Shown here: positions 8,231-15,391 of the stretch, one piece after another | Numbering within the stretch: position 1 is the stretch's first letter | How the letters are laid out: each line of letters opens with the position of its first letter | The notes under the pieces: generated by a model | The model's database searches: none | The model's input: the letters and a program-made list of their open reading frames with translations, nothing else | What the model was told of the DNA's origin: nothing | Translations under genes and position numbers: made by a program | NCBI RefSeq assembly: GCF_001552475.1 | Contig: NZ_BCRG01000003.1 | Span: forward strand, 124,001 to 188,000 | Length of the DNA: 64,000 nt | Direction: 5' to 3' | DNA from: Microbacterium oleivorans NBRC 103075 | GTDB taxonomy: Bacteria; Actinomycetota; Actinomycetes; Actinomycetales; Microbacteriaceae

Positions 8231-8821
8231 TCAGCGGGTGGGAAGAAGGACGGTGCGAGTGGGGGTGACGACCCCCGAGACGGGCTGGTCGTGCACCTCG
8301 CGCGGCACGGAGTCGACGAGTTCGGAGTCGAAGATGACGGCGTAGACGGGTGGGCACTTCTCCATCGAGCCGATGGTCTTGTCGAAGTAGCCGCGTCCCC
8401 AGCCGAGCCGCATCCCGGTCCTGTCGACGGCGGCAGCCGGGATGACGAGCAGATCGACGTCGTTCACCGCGACGGGGCTCAGCAGCTCGCCGACGGGTTC
8501 GGGAAGGCCGAAGAGTCCTTCTGCGGTGTCACCCTCTTCTTCGGCGACGGCCCAGTCGAGGAGCCCGTCGGCGCGGGTGACGGGGAGGAGCACACGGATG
8601 CCGCGTGCCACCGCTGCGGCGATGAACTCCCGTGTGCCCGGCTCCGTCGGTGTGGAGAGGAAGCAGGACATCGATCGGACGCCGTGGGTGGCGACGAGGG
8701 CGTCGAGCTGTGCGTGGACGCCGGTGGCTGCGTCCTCGAGCGCGGCGGCCGAACGCTGCTGGCGGCGCTCGCGGAGCTCGGCGCGCAGGGCGCGCTTCTC
8801 AGTGTCCAACGGGCCGGTCAT
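8231..8821 (-). CDS. 5-formyltetrahydrofolate cyclo-ligase
   Basis: A 196-residue cytosolic enzyme converting 5-formyl-THF and ATP to 5,10-methenyl-THF, salvaging a dead-end folate. Family motifs are visible: KRALRAELRERR at the N-terminus (substrate/ATP Lys-Arg region), FLSTPTEPGTREFI, and the C-terminal signature DLLVIPAAAVDRTGMRLGWG followed by RGYFDK. Length is normal. It is first in a minus-strand operon with the zinc-ribbon protein and mscL and is divergent from galU with 77 bases between starts. Confidence 0.94.
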   Translation of the reverse strand: MTGPLDTEKRALRAELRERRQQRSAAALEDAATGVHAQLDALVATHGVRSMSCFLSTPTEPGTREFIAAAVARGIRVLLPVTRADGLLDWAVAEEEGDTAEGLFGLPEPVGELLSPVAVNDVDLLVIPAAAVDRTGMRLGWGRGYFDKTIGSMEKCPPVYAVIFDSELVDSVPREVHDQPVSGVVTPTRTVLLPTR

Positions 8822-8885
8822 GGTCCGATTCTAAAGGGACACGCCCGCGCGGCAGACGTGTCATCCGCGCGACCCGCGGCATCTG

Positions 8886-8891
8886 TAGGGT
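8886..8891 (+). promoter_or_regulatory. -10 box TAGGGT, leaderless galU start
   Basis: TAGGGT ends 8 bases before ATG 8899 and no purine-rich binding site is present, which fits a leaderless transcript. Confidence 0.5.
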
Positions 8892-8898
8892 GATGGTC

Positions 8899-9777
8899 AT
8901 GTCTGCGCAGCGCATCAAGGCCGTCATCCCCGCCGCCGGCCTGGGGACTCGCTTCCTCCCTGCCACGAAAGCCATGCCGAAGGAGATGCTGCCTGTCGTC
9001 GACAAGCCGGCGATCCAGTACGTGGTCGAGGAGGCGGTAGCGGCCGGAATCGATGACGTGCTCATCATCCTGGGACGCAACAAAAACAACATCTCCAACC
9101 ACTTCGACTCGGTCCCCGAGCTCGAGTCGAACCTGTCCAAGAAGGGCGACCACGAGAAGCTGAAGCGGGTGCAGGACTCGTCGGAGATGGCGGACATCCA
9201 CTTCGTTCGTCAGGGTGAACCCAAGGGTCTCGGCCACGCCGTCCTCCGGGCGCGCTCGCACGTGGGCGACAGCACGTTCGCCGTCATGCTGGGCGATGAC
9301 CTGATCGACGCGCGCGACGTTCTCCTCGAGAAGATGCTCGAGCAGAATCAGAAGACCGGCCTCACGGTCATCGCGCTCATGGAGGTCTCGCCCGACCAGA
9401 TCCACCTCTACGGTGCGGCGGCGGTCGAGGAGACCGATGAGACCGACGTGGTGAAGGTCACGGGCCTTGTCGAGAAGCCCAAGAAGGAGGATGCCCCCTC
9501 CAACTACGCCGTCATCGGCCGCTACGTGCTGAACCCCGGCGTCTTCGAGGTCCTCGAGCGCACCGAGCCGGGCAAGGGCGGCGAGATCCAGCTGACCGAT
9601 GCGCTGCAGGAGCTCGCCTCGACCGAGGGTGTCCTCGGCGTCGTCTTCCGCGGCCGCCGCTACGACACCGGCGACCGTGCCGATTACATCAAGGCCATCG
9701 TGCAGCTCGCCGTCGACCGTGACGACCTGGGGGCGGAGCTCCGCCCGTGGCTGAAGGACTTCGCATCGGGCCTGTGA
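8899..9777 (+). CDS. galU: UTP-glucose-1-phosphate uridylyltransferase
   Basis: A 292-residue nucleotidyltransferase making UDP-glucose from UTP and glucose-1-phosphate, feeding envelope polysaccharides and glycolipids. The N-terminal pyrophosphorylase signature is AVIPAAGLGTRFLPATKAMP with the catalytic Lys in PKEMLP; VDKPAIQYVVEEA, MLGDDLI and GLVEKPKKEDAPSNYAVIGR follow, all typical of bacterial GalU. Length is normal. ATG 8899 is preferred over in-frame ATG 8893 from the -10 spacing. It heads a plus-strand run with the acetyltransferase and the SepX/GlpR-like gene, a neighbourhood conserved in actinobacteria. Confidence 0.96.
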   Translation: MSAQRIKAVIPAAGLGTRFLPATKAMPKEMLPVVDKPAIQYVVEEAVAAGIDDVLIILGRNKNNISNHFDSVPELESNLSKKGDHEKLKRVQDSSEMADIHFVRQGEPKGLGHAVLRARSHVGDSTFAVMLGDDLIDARDVLLEKMLEQNQKTGLTVIALMEVSPDQIHLYGAAAVEETDETDVVKVTGLVEKPKKEDAPSNYAVIGRYVLNPGVFEVLERTEPGKGGEIQLTDALQELASTEGVLGVVFRGRRYDTGDRADYIKAIVQLAVDRDDLGAELRPWLKDFASGL

Positions 9778-9790
9778 GCCCGGCGGATCG

Positions 9791-10420
9791 ATGATGGGCA
9801 TGGAGGGTCCGGTCGTCCGCGCCCACGGTCCGATTTCGATCCGACTCGTGCGTCCCCGTGACGCGAAGGCACTGCAGACAGAGCTCGAGCAGAATCGCTC
9901 CTGGCTGCGGCAGTGGGAGGCGACGAGCCCCGACGGTCCGATCTCGCTCGACATGCGCAGCGGTGTCCGACGTCTGCTGCAGCAGTATCGCGACGGCGCC
10001 GGTGTGCCGTTCGTCATGGAATACGACGGTGAGATCACCGGTCAACTCAATGTGTGGGGGATTGCGCGCGGGTCGCTGTCGTCGGCGACCATCGGCTACT
10101 GGGTGAGCGAACGCTTCGCAGGACGCGGAATCACGCCGACCTCCGTCGCCCTCGCGACCGACGTGTGCTTCGAGGATCTGCGGCTCCACCGCATGGAGAT
10201 CTGCATCCGTCCCGAGAACACGAAGAGCCTGCGCGTCGTCGAGAAGCTCGGGTTCCGGTACGAGGGACTCCGCCGCCGCTACATCCACATCGACGGCGAA
10301 TGGCGGGATCACTACGCCTTCGCGCTGGTTCGCGAAGAGGTGCGGGAGGGCGTACTCAACCGGTGGTTGGCGGGGCGCGCGCCCGCGGATGCGGCATCCA
10401 TTCCTCCGGCTGACCGTTAA
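9791..10420 (+). CDS. GNAT acetyltransferase, RimJ-like
   Basis: A 209-residue acetyl-CoA-dependent N-acetyltransferase of the RimJ/RimL group that modifies ribosomal-protein N-termini in characterised members. Visible: IRLVRPRDAKAL (strand 1), GYWVSERFAGRGITPTSV (acetyl-CoA pyrophosphate loop, motif A), then HRMEICIRPENTKSLRVVEK and LGFRYEGLRRRYIHIDGEWR, the classic RimJ C-terminal block. It lies 13 bases after galU and before the SepX/GlpR-like gene. ATG 9800 is an alternative start. Actual target unknown. Confidence 0.88.
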   Translation: MMGMEGPVVRAHGPISIRLVRPRDAKALQTELEQNRSWLRQWEATSPDGPISLDMRSGVRRLLQQYRDGAGVPFVMEYDGEITGQLNVWGIARGSLSSATIGYWVSERFAGRGITPTSVALATDVCFEDLRLHRMEICIRPENTKSLRVVEKLGFRYEGLRRRYIHIDGEWRDHYAFALVREEVREGVLNRWLAGRAPADAASIPPADR

Positions 10421-10479
10421 CCCTCAACCAGAAGTTCAGACACGCCCACCGGATGCGGGGTCGCACCGCTCCGGGAACA

Positions 10480-10485
10480 TACGGT
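10480..10485 (+). promoter_or_regulatory. -10 box TACGGT, leaderless start
   Basis: TACGGT ends 8 bases before ATG 10493, implying a leaderless start there rather than at GTG 10484, which overlaps the box. Confidence 0.45.
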
Positions 10486-10492
10486 GAGCGAC

Positions 10493-11488
10493 ATGGGTGA
10501 GCAGGTGATGGGTGGCGGGGTGATCGTCCTCGTTGCTGTCCTCTTGTGGCTGTTGTACCTCCTGCCCTCGTGGCACAGCCGGTACCAGTACCAGGCTGCC
10601 GAGCGTAACGCTGTGCGTCTGAACCAGGCGCTCCGCGTCCTCGCGGAGACGAGCGAGACGCCGGGCGAGGTCCGCCTCGAGCTGAACGCCCGCACCGCCC
10701 TCGCCCAGCAGAAGCTCGCGCGTCGTGTGCAGGCCGAGAAGGAGAGCGTGGGCCTCGAGGCCGCGCGCGCCGAACTCGCCGCTGCGAAGGCGCAGGCCGC
10801 CGTCGACCGTGAGCTCGCGAAGGCCGACCGTCGCCGTGCCGCCGCCGACGCGGAAGCTGCGCGAGAGAAGGCGCGAGCGGATGCCGCCCTCGCCCGCGAG
10901 CGCGCCCTCGTCGAGGCGTCCGTCGCTCGCGCTCTGCCTGCCGTCCGTCGCGCTCGGGCGCGTCGCCGGGCGCGGCTGATCGCGTCGATCATCGGTGTCG
11001 TCGCTGTGGCCGTCGCCGGACTCGGTGGATACCTCGGCGCGATCGGCACCGGCTGGACCGTGCTCGCCGCCGGTGCCACCGTTGCCGTTGGCAGCCTCAT
11101 CGTGCTCGGGCGGATGAACACCGTCGCACGACGCGCGGCATCCCGCGTCGTGGCGACCGAGGTCGTCCGCGAAGCCACCGCCCTGCAGGACGTGGCGCTC
11201 GAATCTGAGCGCGTGGAATGGACTCCGCGGACGCTGCCACGCCCGCTCACCGCGTCTGCCGGCTCACGTGCAGCCGCCCTGCTCGACGCCTCGGATGCCC
11301 GTGAGGCGCTCCGCCACGCGGCCGTCGAAGAGGCGCTGCGGGAGCGCGTCGCTCAGTCCGCGCCGCCCTCCATCGACACCGCTCGTCGCACCCGTGCGGC
11401 GGAGGTCGCCTTCGCCGGACCCGCCGACGATGAGCGGATCGAAGCGCACGTTCGAGACCTTCTCACCCGCCGCGCGTCGGGGCAGTGA
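10493..11488 (+). CDS. Three-TM coiled-coil protein, SepX/GlpR-like candidate
   Basis: A 331-residue protein with one N-terminal membrane helix (GVIVLVAVLLWLLYLLPSW), a tail of Arg/Tyr residues and AVRLNQALRVLAETSETPGE, a long Ala/Arg/Glu coiled-coil (about 60-155), two more membrane helices (about 160-205: ASIIGVVAVAVAGLGGYLG and VLAAGATVAVGSLIVLG), then a charged C-terminus. That topology, the N-terminal helix followed by an R-L-A-L block, and the position directly after a rimJ-like gene near galU match actinobacterial SepX (Streptomyces) and GlpR (Corynebacterium), membrane proteins of the division site. Assignment rests on architecture and context. The moeA/glp gene usual in that locus is absent here. 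Confidence 0.6.
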   Translation: MGEQVMGGGVIVLVAVLLWLLYLLPSWHSRYQYQAAERNAVRLNQALRVLAETSETPGEVRLELNARTALAQQKLARRVQAEKESVGLEAARAELAAAKAQAAVDRELAKADRRRAAADAEAAREKARADAALARERALVEASVARALPAVRRARARRRARLIASIIGVVAVAVAGLGGYLGAIGTGWTVLAAGATVAVGSLIVLGRMNTVARRAASRVVATEVVREATALQDVALESERVEWTPRTLPRPLTASAGSRAAALLDASDAREALRHAAVEEALRERVAQSAPPSIDTARRTRAAEVAFAGPADDERIEAHVRDLLTRRASGQ

Positions 11489-11502
11489 GAGCCCGCCTCA
11501 CG

Positions 11503-11532
11503 TTCGAGCGGCCGGATCGACCGTGGTAATGT
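11503..11532 (+). promoter_or_regulatory. Promoter of tRNA-Ala
   Basis: TTCGAG (11503-11508), an 18-base spacer and TAATGT (11527-11532) stand 10 bases before the tRNA 5' end. Confidence 0.5.
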
Positions 11533-11542
11533 TGAGGCTTCC

Positions 11543-11618
11543 GGGCCTGTGGCGCAGTTGGTAGCGCGCTTCGTTCGCAATGAAGAGGTCAGGGGTTCGA
11601 ATCCCCTCAGGTCCACCA
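11543..11618 (+). tRNA. tRNA-Ala (anticodon CGC)
   Basis: A complete 76-base cloverleaf including encoded CCA. Acceptor arms GGGCCTG and CAGGTCC pair with one G-U. The D-arm is GCGC/GCGC, the anticodon stem CTTCG/TGAAG with loop TTCGCAA gives anticodon CGC (alanine codon GCG), and the T-arm is AGGGG TTCGAAT CCCCT. Codon GCG is very common in this window. A strong terminator follows at once. Confidence 0.97.
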
Positions 11619-11622
11619 CCGG

Positions 11623-11648
11623 AAAGACCCCCGTTCGCGGGGGTCTTT
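11623..11648 (+). terminator. Intrinsic terminator after tRNA-Ala
   Basis: An 11-bp perfect stem, AAAGACCCCCG and CGGGGGTCTTT, closed by a stable TTCG tetraloop and followed by TTTC. Probably also ends the opposing dehydrogenase transcript. Confidence 0.88.
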
Positions 11649-11654
11649 CGCTTT

Positions 11655-13217
11655 CTAGACAGGCACGCCCACGGCGGCGCGGGCGGTGTCGAGCTCGGCG
11701 GCTCGCCGTTCGGGCGACCAGTCGAGCTCGGAGCCGGCGATATCCGCCGCAGCCGTCAAGACGTCGTCACCAGGGTCGCCACGGCGACCGATACCGGTGC
11801 GGTTCAGCAGGATGTCCGTGAGGTGCACCACGGCCTCGTGGCGGGCGGCGAACGCGACCCCGGCCAGCAGTTCGCCGTCGTCGGTCGCCTCGCGTGAGAG
11901 GACGTCGGACTCGGATGCCACGGCCCGGAGGGCACCGGCATCCGATCCGTATAGGCGGTCGATGAGGTCGGTCGTTCCCGTGTCGGTCAGATCTGCGCCC
12001 TCGAGCGGCACGTCCGCCGTCATGGACCGGGAGACCGTGCGACCGATCGAGCGGGCGAGCGCGGGAGTGACCTTCTCGGCGAAGGCCCGCGCGGTCGTGT
12101 ACTTGCCGCCGGTCGCGGTCACGATGCCGGGGACACCGTCCTTCGCGTGGTCGACGAGCTCCGACGCGCGCGAGGCGCGGTAGGTGTCGGTTCCGCTCGT
12201 CTCGGTCAGGGGGCGGAGGCCACCGTAGGCGGCAACGACGTCCGCCATCGACAGCTCGACCGGGAGGCTTCCTGCCGCGTTGATCTCGCCGAGGAAGCGC
12301 TCGATCGACTCGCGGGTCAGTCGCCACTCGGCGACGTCACCCGTGTACGGCGTCTCGGTCGGGCCGATGAGGGTGCGACCGCGCCACGGCGCGAAGCTGA
12401 AATGACCACCGGACGAGACCGTCAGCACCATCGTCTCGGTGATCGGCTTCGTGAGCAGGTAGATGCCCTCGGAGCGCACCTGCGGACGGGGGCCGGCGGC
12501 ATCCTGCAACAGCCCCTCGCCTGCGAGCACGTCGTACGCCCAGGGGCCGCTCGCGTTCACGGTCACGCGCGCACGGATCTCGTGCGGCGTTCCCGTCACC
12601 AGGTCGGTGACGCGCGCGCCGCGGACGCGACCGCCTGCGGCGATGAGGCCGTCCGCGCGGACGTAGTTCGCGACGGTCGCGCCGTGCGCGACGGCGGAGC
12701 GGACGAATGCGAACGTGAGCCGCTCGGGTGAGAGCATCATCGCGTCGTGGAAGAGGATGCCGTGCTCCAGGTGCCCGAGCCCGCGGCGGCGGAGCTCGAC
12801 GCGGCTGAGGCTCCGATGACGCGGGATGCGGTGGCTCGCCGCCACGCGGTTCCGGTCGAACGACAGCAGGTCGTACGCGGTCAGCCCGACGTGCTCGATG
12901 AGGCCGGGGTCAGGCAGCACCATGGCGACGGGGGACACGAGTCCCGGTGCGATCCGCGACAGCGTCCGCCGCTCGGCGAGGGACTCCCGCACGAGCCCGA
13001 CCTCGAGGTTCTTCAGGTACCGGAGCCCGCCGTGGATGAGCTTTCCCGTCGCGGCCGAGGTCGCCGCGCCGAAATCGCCATTCTCGACGAGCGCCACCGA
13101 GAGGCCGCGACTCGCCGCCTCGTACGCGATCGCCGCTCCTGTGATCCCGCCGCCCACGATGAGGACGTCGACCGTCTCGCCCTCGGCCGGCAGTGACCGG
13201 CGGACCGTCGTGGTCAT
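11655..13217 (-). CDS. FAD-dependent GlpD/EryB-like polyol-phosphate dehydrogenase
   Basis: A 520-residue flavoprotein of the glycerol-3-phosphate dehydrogenase (GlpD) family, which oxidises a polyol phosphate to the ketose phosphate at the membrane and passes electrons to quinone. Visible: dinucleotide-binding VDVLIVGGGITGAAIAYEAA, VENGDFGAATSAATGKLIHG, GGLRYLKNLEVGLVRESLAE, the late ATGGKYTTAR (phosphate-binding region) and a C-terminal helical domain. Its ATG overlaps the stop of the upstream kinase (ATGA), itself coupled to a class II aldolase, so the substrate is likely the phosphorylated product of that kinase rather than plain glycerol-3-phosphate. Paralogues in this family include erythritol-4-phosphate dehydrogenase (EryB). 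Family sure, substrate inferred. Confidence 0.88.
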   Translation of the reverse strand: MTTTVRRSLPAEGETVDVLIVGGGITGAAIAYEAASRGLSVALVENGDFGAATSAATGKLIHGGLRYLKNLEVGLVRESLAERRTLSRIAPGLVSPVAMVLPDPGLIEHVGLTAYDLLSFDRNRVAASHRIPRHRSLSRVELRRRGLGHLEHGILFHDAMMLSPERLTFAFVRSAVAHGATVANYVRADGLIAAGGRVRGARVTDLVTGTPHEIRARVTVNASGPWAYDVLAGEGLLQDAAGPRPQVRSEGIYLLTKPITETMVLTVSSGGHFSFAPWRGRTLIGPTETPYTGDVAEWRLTRESIERFLGEINAAGSLPVELSMADVVAAYGGLRPLTETSGTDTYRASRASELVDHAKDGVPGIVTATGGKYTTARAFAEKVTPALARSIGRTVSRSMTADVPLEGADLTDTGTTDLIDRLYGSDAGALRAVASESDVLSREATDDGELLAGVAFAARHEAVVHLTDILLNRTGIGRRGDPGDDVLTAAADIAGSELDWSPERRAAELDTARAAVGVPV

Positions 13218-14026
13218 CGTGAGATCACCGAACGGATGCCGTGCACGAGACGCTCCCGCTCGCTCGGGATGTCGAGCATCCCCAGCCGCAGCACACGCGC
13301 GGCCGTCGCCCACTGATCGAGGCTCGCCGTCGTCATGCCGGTAACTCTCAGGTACTCGCTGAGATACATCCGGCCCATCGCGCCGCGCGCGGCGCCGTAG
13401 ATGAGCAGCTGCGCCCGGGTCGCGCCCGGGAAGAGCTCGGCCTCGGTGAACAGCAGGCGCGTCATCGCGACGTCGGCGGCCGGATCGCCGCACGCGGTCG
13501 ACTGCCAATCGATCGTCGCGATGCCGCCGCCATGGCGGAACACGTTCATCGGGTGGAAGTCCAGGTGCAGCGCACTGTCGCCGCCCGGCAACGACGCGAG
13601 GTGGTCGAGCAGCGCGCCGCGCTCGCGGGCGGTGAAGGCAGCCAAAGGCGCCGTGCCGACGAGGTCGGCCGCGACGTCACGGACATCGGGGAAGCGATCG
13701 GTCGACACCCGGTGGATGCGTGCGTGCTCCTGCGCGAGCGCACGGGCGACCCGCCCCATCCTCAGGGGATTCTTCTCGGCGACGGTCGTCAGGGCGACAC
13801 CCTCGATGCGGTCGAAGATCGCCGCGCGGCGGCCGTCGGCATCCGTTCGGCCATGGCAACGGATCGGGGTGAGGCCGAGCTCGAAAGCGGCCGTGGCGTC
13901 CTCGACCTCACGGTCGATCGCCTCACTGCCCCAGTCGTCGTGGAACACCTTCACCACGGTCGAGTCCGTCAGCGAGTGGACGTCCGCGGAACGCCCGTGA
14001 GCGACGAGTCCGCCGAGGGCGCTCAT
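13214..14026 (-). CDS. APH-family small-molecule kinase
   Basis: A 270-residue protein-kinase-like phosphotransferase (aminoglycoside/choline kinase superfamily). Visible: VVKVFHDDWGSEAIDREVED (ATP Lys and following helix), catalytic loop LHLDFHPMNVF (HxDxxxxN) and metal-binding IDWQSTACGDPAADVA. Both ends overlap neighbours by ATGA: aldolase upstream, GlpD-like dehydrogenase downstream. With those partners it most plausibly phosphorylates a sugar alcohol or sugar, not an antibiotic. Upstream open frame beyond ATG 14026 is in the aldolase gene and ignored. Confidence 0.85.
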   Translation of the reverse strand: MSALGGLVAHGRSADVHSLTDSTVVKVFHDDWGSEAIDREVEDATAAFELGLTPIRCHGRTDADGRRAAIFDRIEGVALTTVAEKNPLRMGRVARALAQEHARIHRVSTDRFPDVRDVAADLVGTAPLAAFTARERGALLDHLASLPGGDSALHLDFHPMNVFRHGGGIATIDWQSTACGDPAADVAMTRLLFTEAELFPGATRAQLLIYGAARGAMGRMYLSEYLRVTGMTTASLDQWATAARVLRLGMLDIPSERERLVHGIRSVISR

Positions 14027-14697
14027 GCCGTCACCGGCTTCGTCGCGCCGTAGCCGAGGCGTGTGGCGTGCGCGATGACGGCGTGCTGCTGTGCGCCGTC
14101 GAGTGAGCGGGGAGTGCCGACGGTCGCCGCGCGCAGGTACAGCTCGGCGAGCCATTCGACCAGCAGCGCGTGCTCGATCGCGGTGGCGAGGTTCGGCCCC
14201 AGCGCGACCGTGCCGTGATTGGCCATCAGAGCAGCGAGGCGGCCGTCGAGTGCGGCGCCGACGGCGGCGGCGAGTTCGGGAGTGCCGAAGGCATGGAAGG
14301 GCGCGACGCGGAGCGGACCGCCGAGGATGAGCTGCTGGTAGTGCACGACGGGAAGCTCGTCGAGGACGAGCGACAGCGCCGTCGCGTTCGGCGCATGCGT
14401 GTGGACCACGGCCGACACATTCTCGGGCGGCGCGGACCGCAGCACTCCGAGGTGCAGCGCGAGCTCCGACGTCGGGGCGAGGGTGCCCTCGATCACAGCG
14501 CCGTCGAGATCGACCACGGTGACGTCGTCGAGAGTGGCGTCGGCCAGGACCACGCCCGTCGCCGTGACAGCCACGACGTCGCCCTCGCGCGCACTGACGT
14601 TTCCGGCGGTTCCGATGAGGAGTCCGTGACCGGCGAGGGTGCGGGATGCCGCGGCCACAGACGTGCGGAGGTCATGATGGTGCGACGTCGTCGTCAT
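14023..14697 (-). CDS. Class II aldolase/adducin family (FucA-like)
   Basis: A 224-residue zinc-dependent aldolase or epimerase of the fuculose-phosphate aldolase / ribulose-5-phosphate 4-epimerase family. Visible: GLLIGTAGNVSAREGDVVAV (phosphate-binding GNxS), APTSELALHLG with the catalytic/acidic Glu, zinc ligands VVHTHAPNATAL and, later, LMANHGTVALGP. Such enzymes cleave ketose-1-phosphates to DHAP and an aldehyde. First gene of a three-gene minus-strand operon with kinase and GlpD-like dehydrogenase; ATG 14697 is divergent from the TetR gene 47 bases away, which probably controls it. Confidence 0.88.
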   Translation of the reverse strand: MTTTSHHHDLRTSVAAASRTLAGHGLLIGTAGNVSAREGDVVAVTATGVVLADATLDDVTVVDLDGAVIEGTLAPTSELALHLGVLRSAPPENVSAVVHTHAPNATALSLVLDELPVVHYQQLILGGPLRVAPFHAFGTPELAAAVGAALDGRLAALMANHGTVALGPNLATAIEHALLVEWLAELYLRAATVGTPRSLDGAQQHAVIAHATRLGYGATKPVTA

Positions 14698-14725
14698 GCT
14701 GCTAACGTTGCCGCCACCCCTAACC

Positions 14726-14743
14726 AAAGTCAAGTTTGATTTT
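14726..14743. promoter_or_regulatory. Inverted repeat, candidate TetR operator
   Basis: AAAGTCAA (14726-14733), a GT centre and TTGATTTT (14736-14743) pair at 7 of 8 positions. It ends one base before the TetR start codon, in the shared divergent control region. Confidence 0.55.
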
Positions 14744-14744
14744 T

Positions 14745-15383
14745 ATGGACACCACTGACGGCACCGCCCAAGACTGGGCAGCGCTCGGCCTGCGCCGCAC
14801 ACCCACACAGCAGCGGTCTCGGCAGAAGCTCGCCCAGGCGATCGCGGCGGCGGAGTCCCTCGTACTGCGAGAGGGCGTCGACGTCGTCACACTTCCGCGC
14901 GTGGCGGCCGACGCGGGTGTCAGCGTCGGGGCGCTCTATCAGTACCTTCCTGACCGGGAGGCGATTCTCGCGGCCATCGTCTCCCGCTACCACGACCGCC
15001 TCGAACGGCTCCTCGACGACGCCATCGACCGGATCCGCACTGATCCGCGCACCGAGGATCCGGTCGGGCAGGTTCTCGGTGCGGTGGCGGATGTGTACCG
15101 CGACGAGCAGTCCGCTCGGTCGCTCGGCACCGTCGCCATCTCCGCAGAAGCGGATGCCGCGCGCCGCCGCCACAAGCGCGCGATGGCCGACCGCGTGCAC
15201 ACGCTGCTGCGCGAGTCGGGTGTGCTCGACGGAGTGGACGACGAGCGCGGCGCGGCGATGGCACGGGTCGCGTTCGCGTCGGCCGACGCCGTACTGCACG
15301 AGGCGTTCTCGGCGCCGGAAAGCGAGCGCACGGTGCTGCTCGCCGAACTCGAACGGTCGCTTCGCGCGTCGCTCGGAGCCTGA
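14745..15383 (+). CDS. TetR-family regulator
   Basis: A 212-residue repressor. N-terminal helix-turn-helix at about residues 22-65: QRSRQKLAQAIAAAESLVLR, then TLPRVAADAGVSVGALYQYL, typical TetR; the C-terminal ligand domain is helical with no recognisable specificity. Start at ATG 14745; an in-frame TTG at 14736 lies within the inverted repeat and is less likely. Divergent from the aldolase-kinase-dehydrogenase operon, the likely target. Convergent with the MFS gene, 8 bases between stops. Confidence 0.9.
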   Translation: MDTTDGTAQDWAALGLRRTPTQQRSRQKLAQAIAAAESLVLREGVDVVTLPRVAADAGVSVGALYQYLPDREAILAAIVSRYHDRLERLLDDAIDRIRTDPRTEDPVGQVLGAVADVYRDEQSARSLGTVAISAEADAARRRHKRAMADRVHTLLRESGVLDGVDDERGAAMARVAFASADAVLHEAFSAPESERTVLLAELERSLRASLGA

Positions 15384-15391
15384 CCCGATCC

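Noticed and set aside
13214-14026. Aminoglycoside resistance gene
   Set aside because: The APH fold is present, but coupling on both sides to aldolase and GlpD-like genes points to a metabolic kinase.
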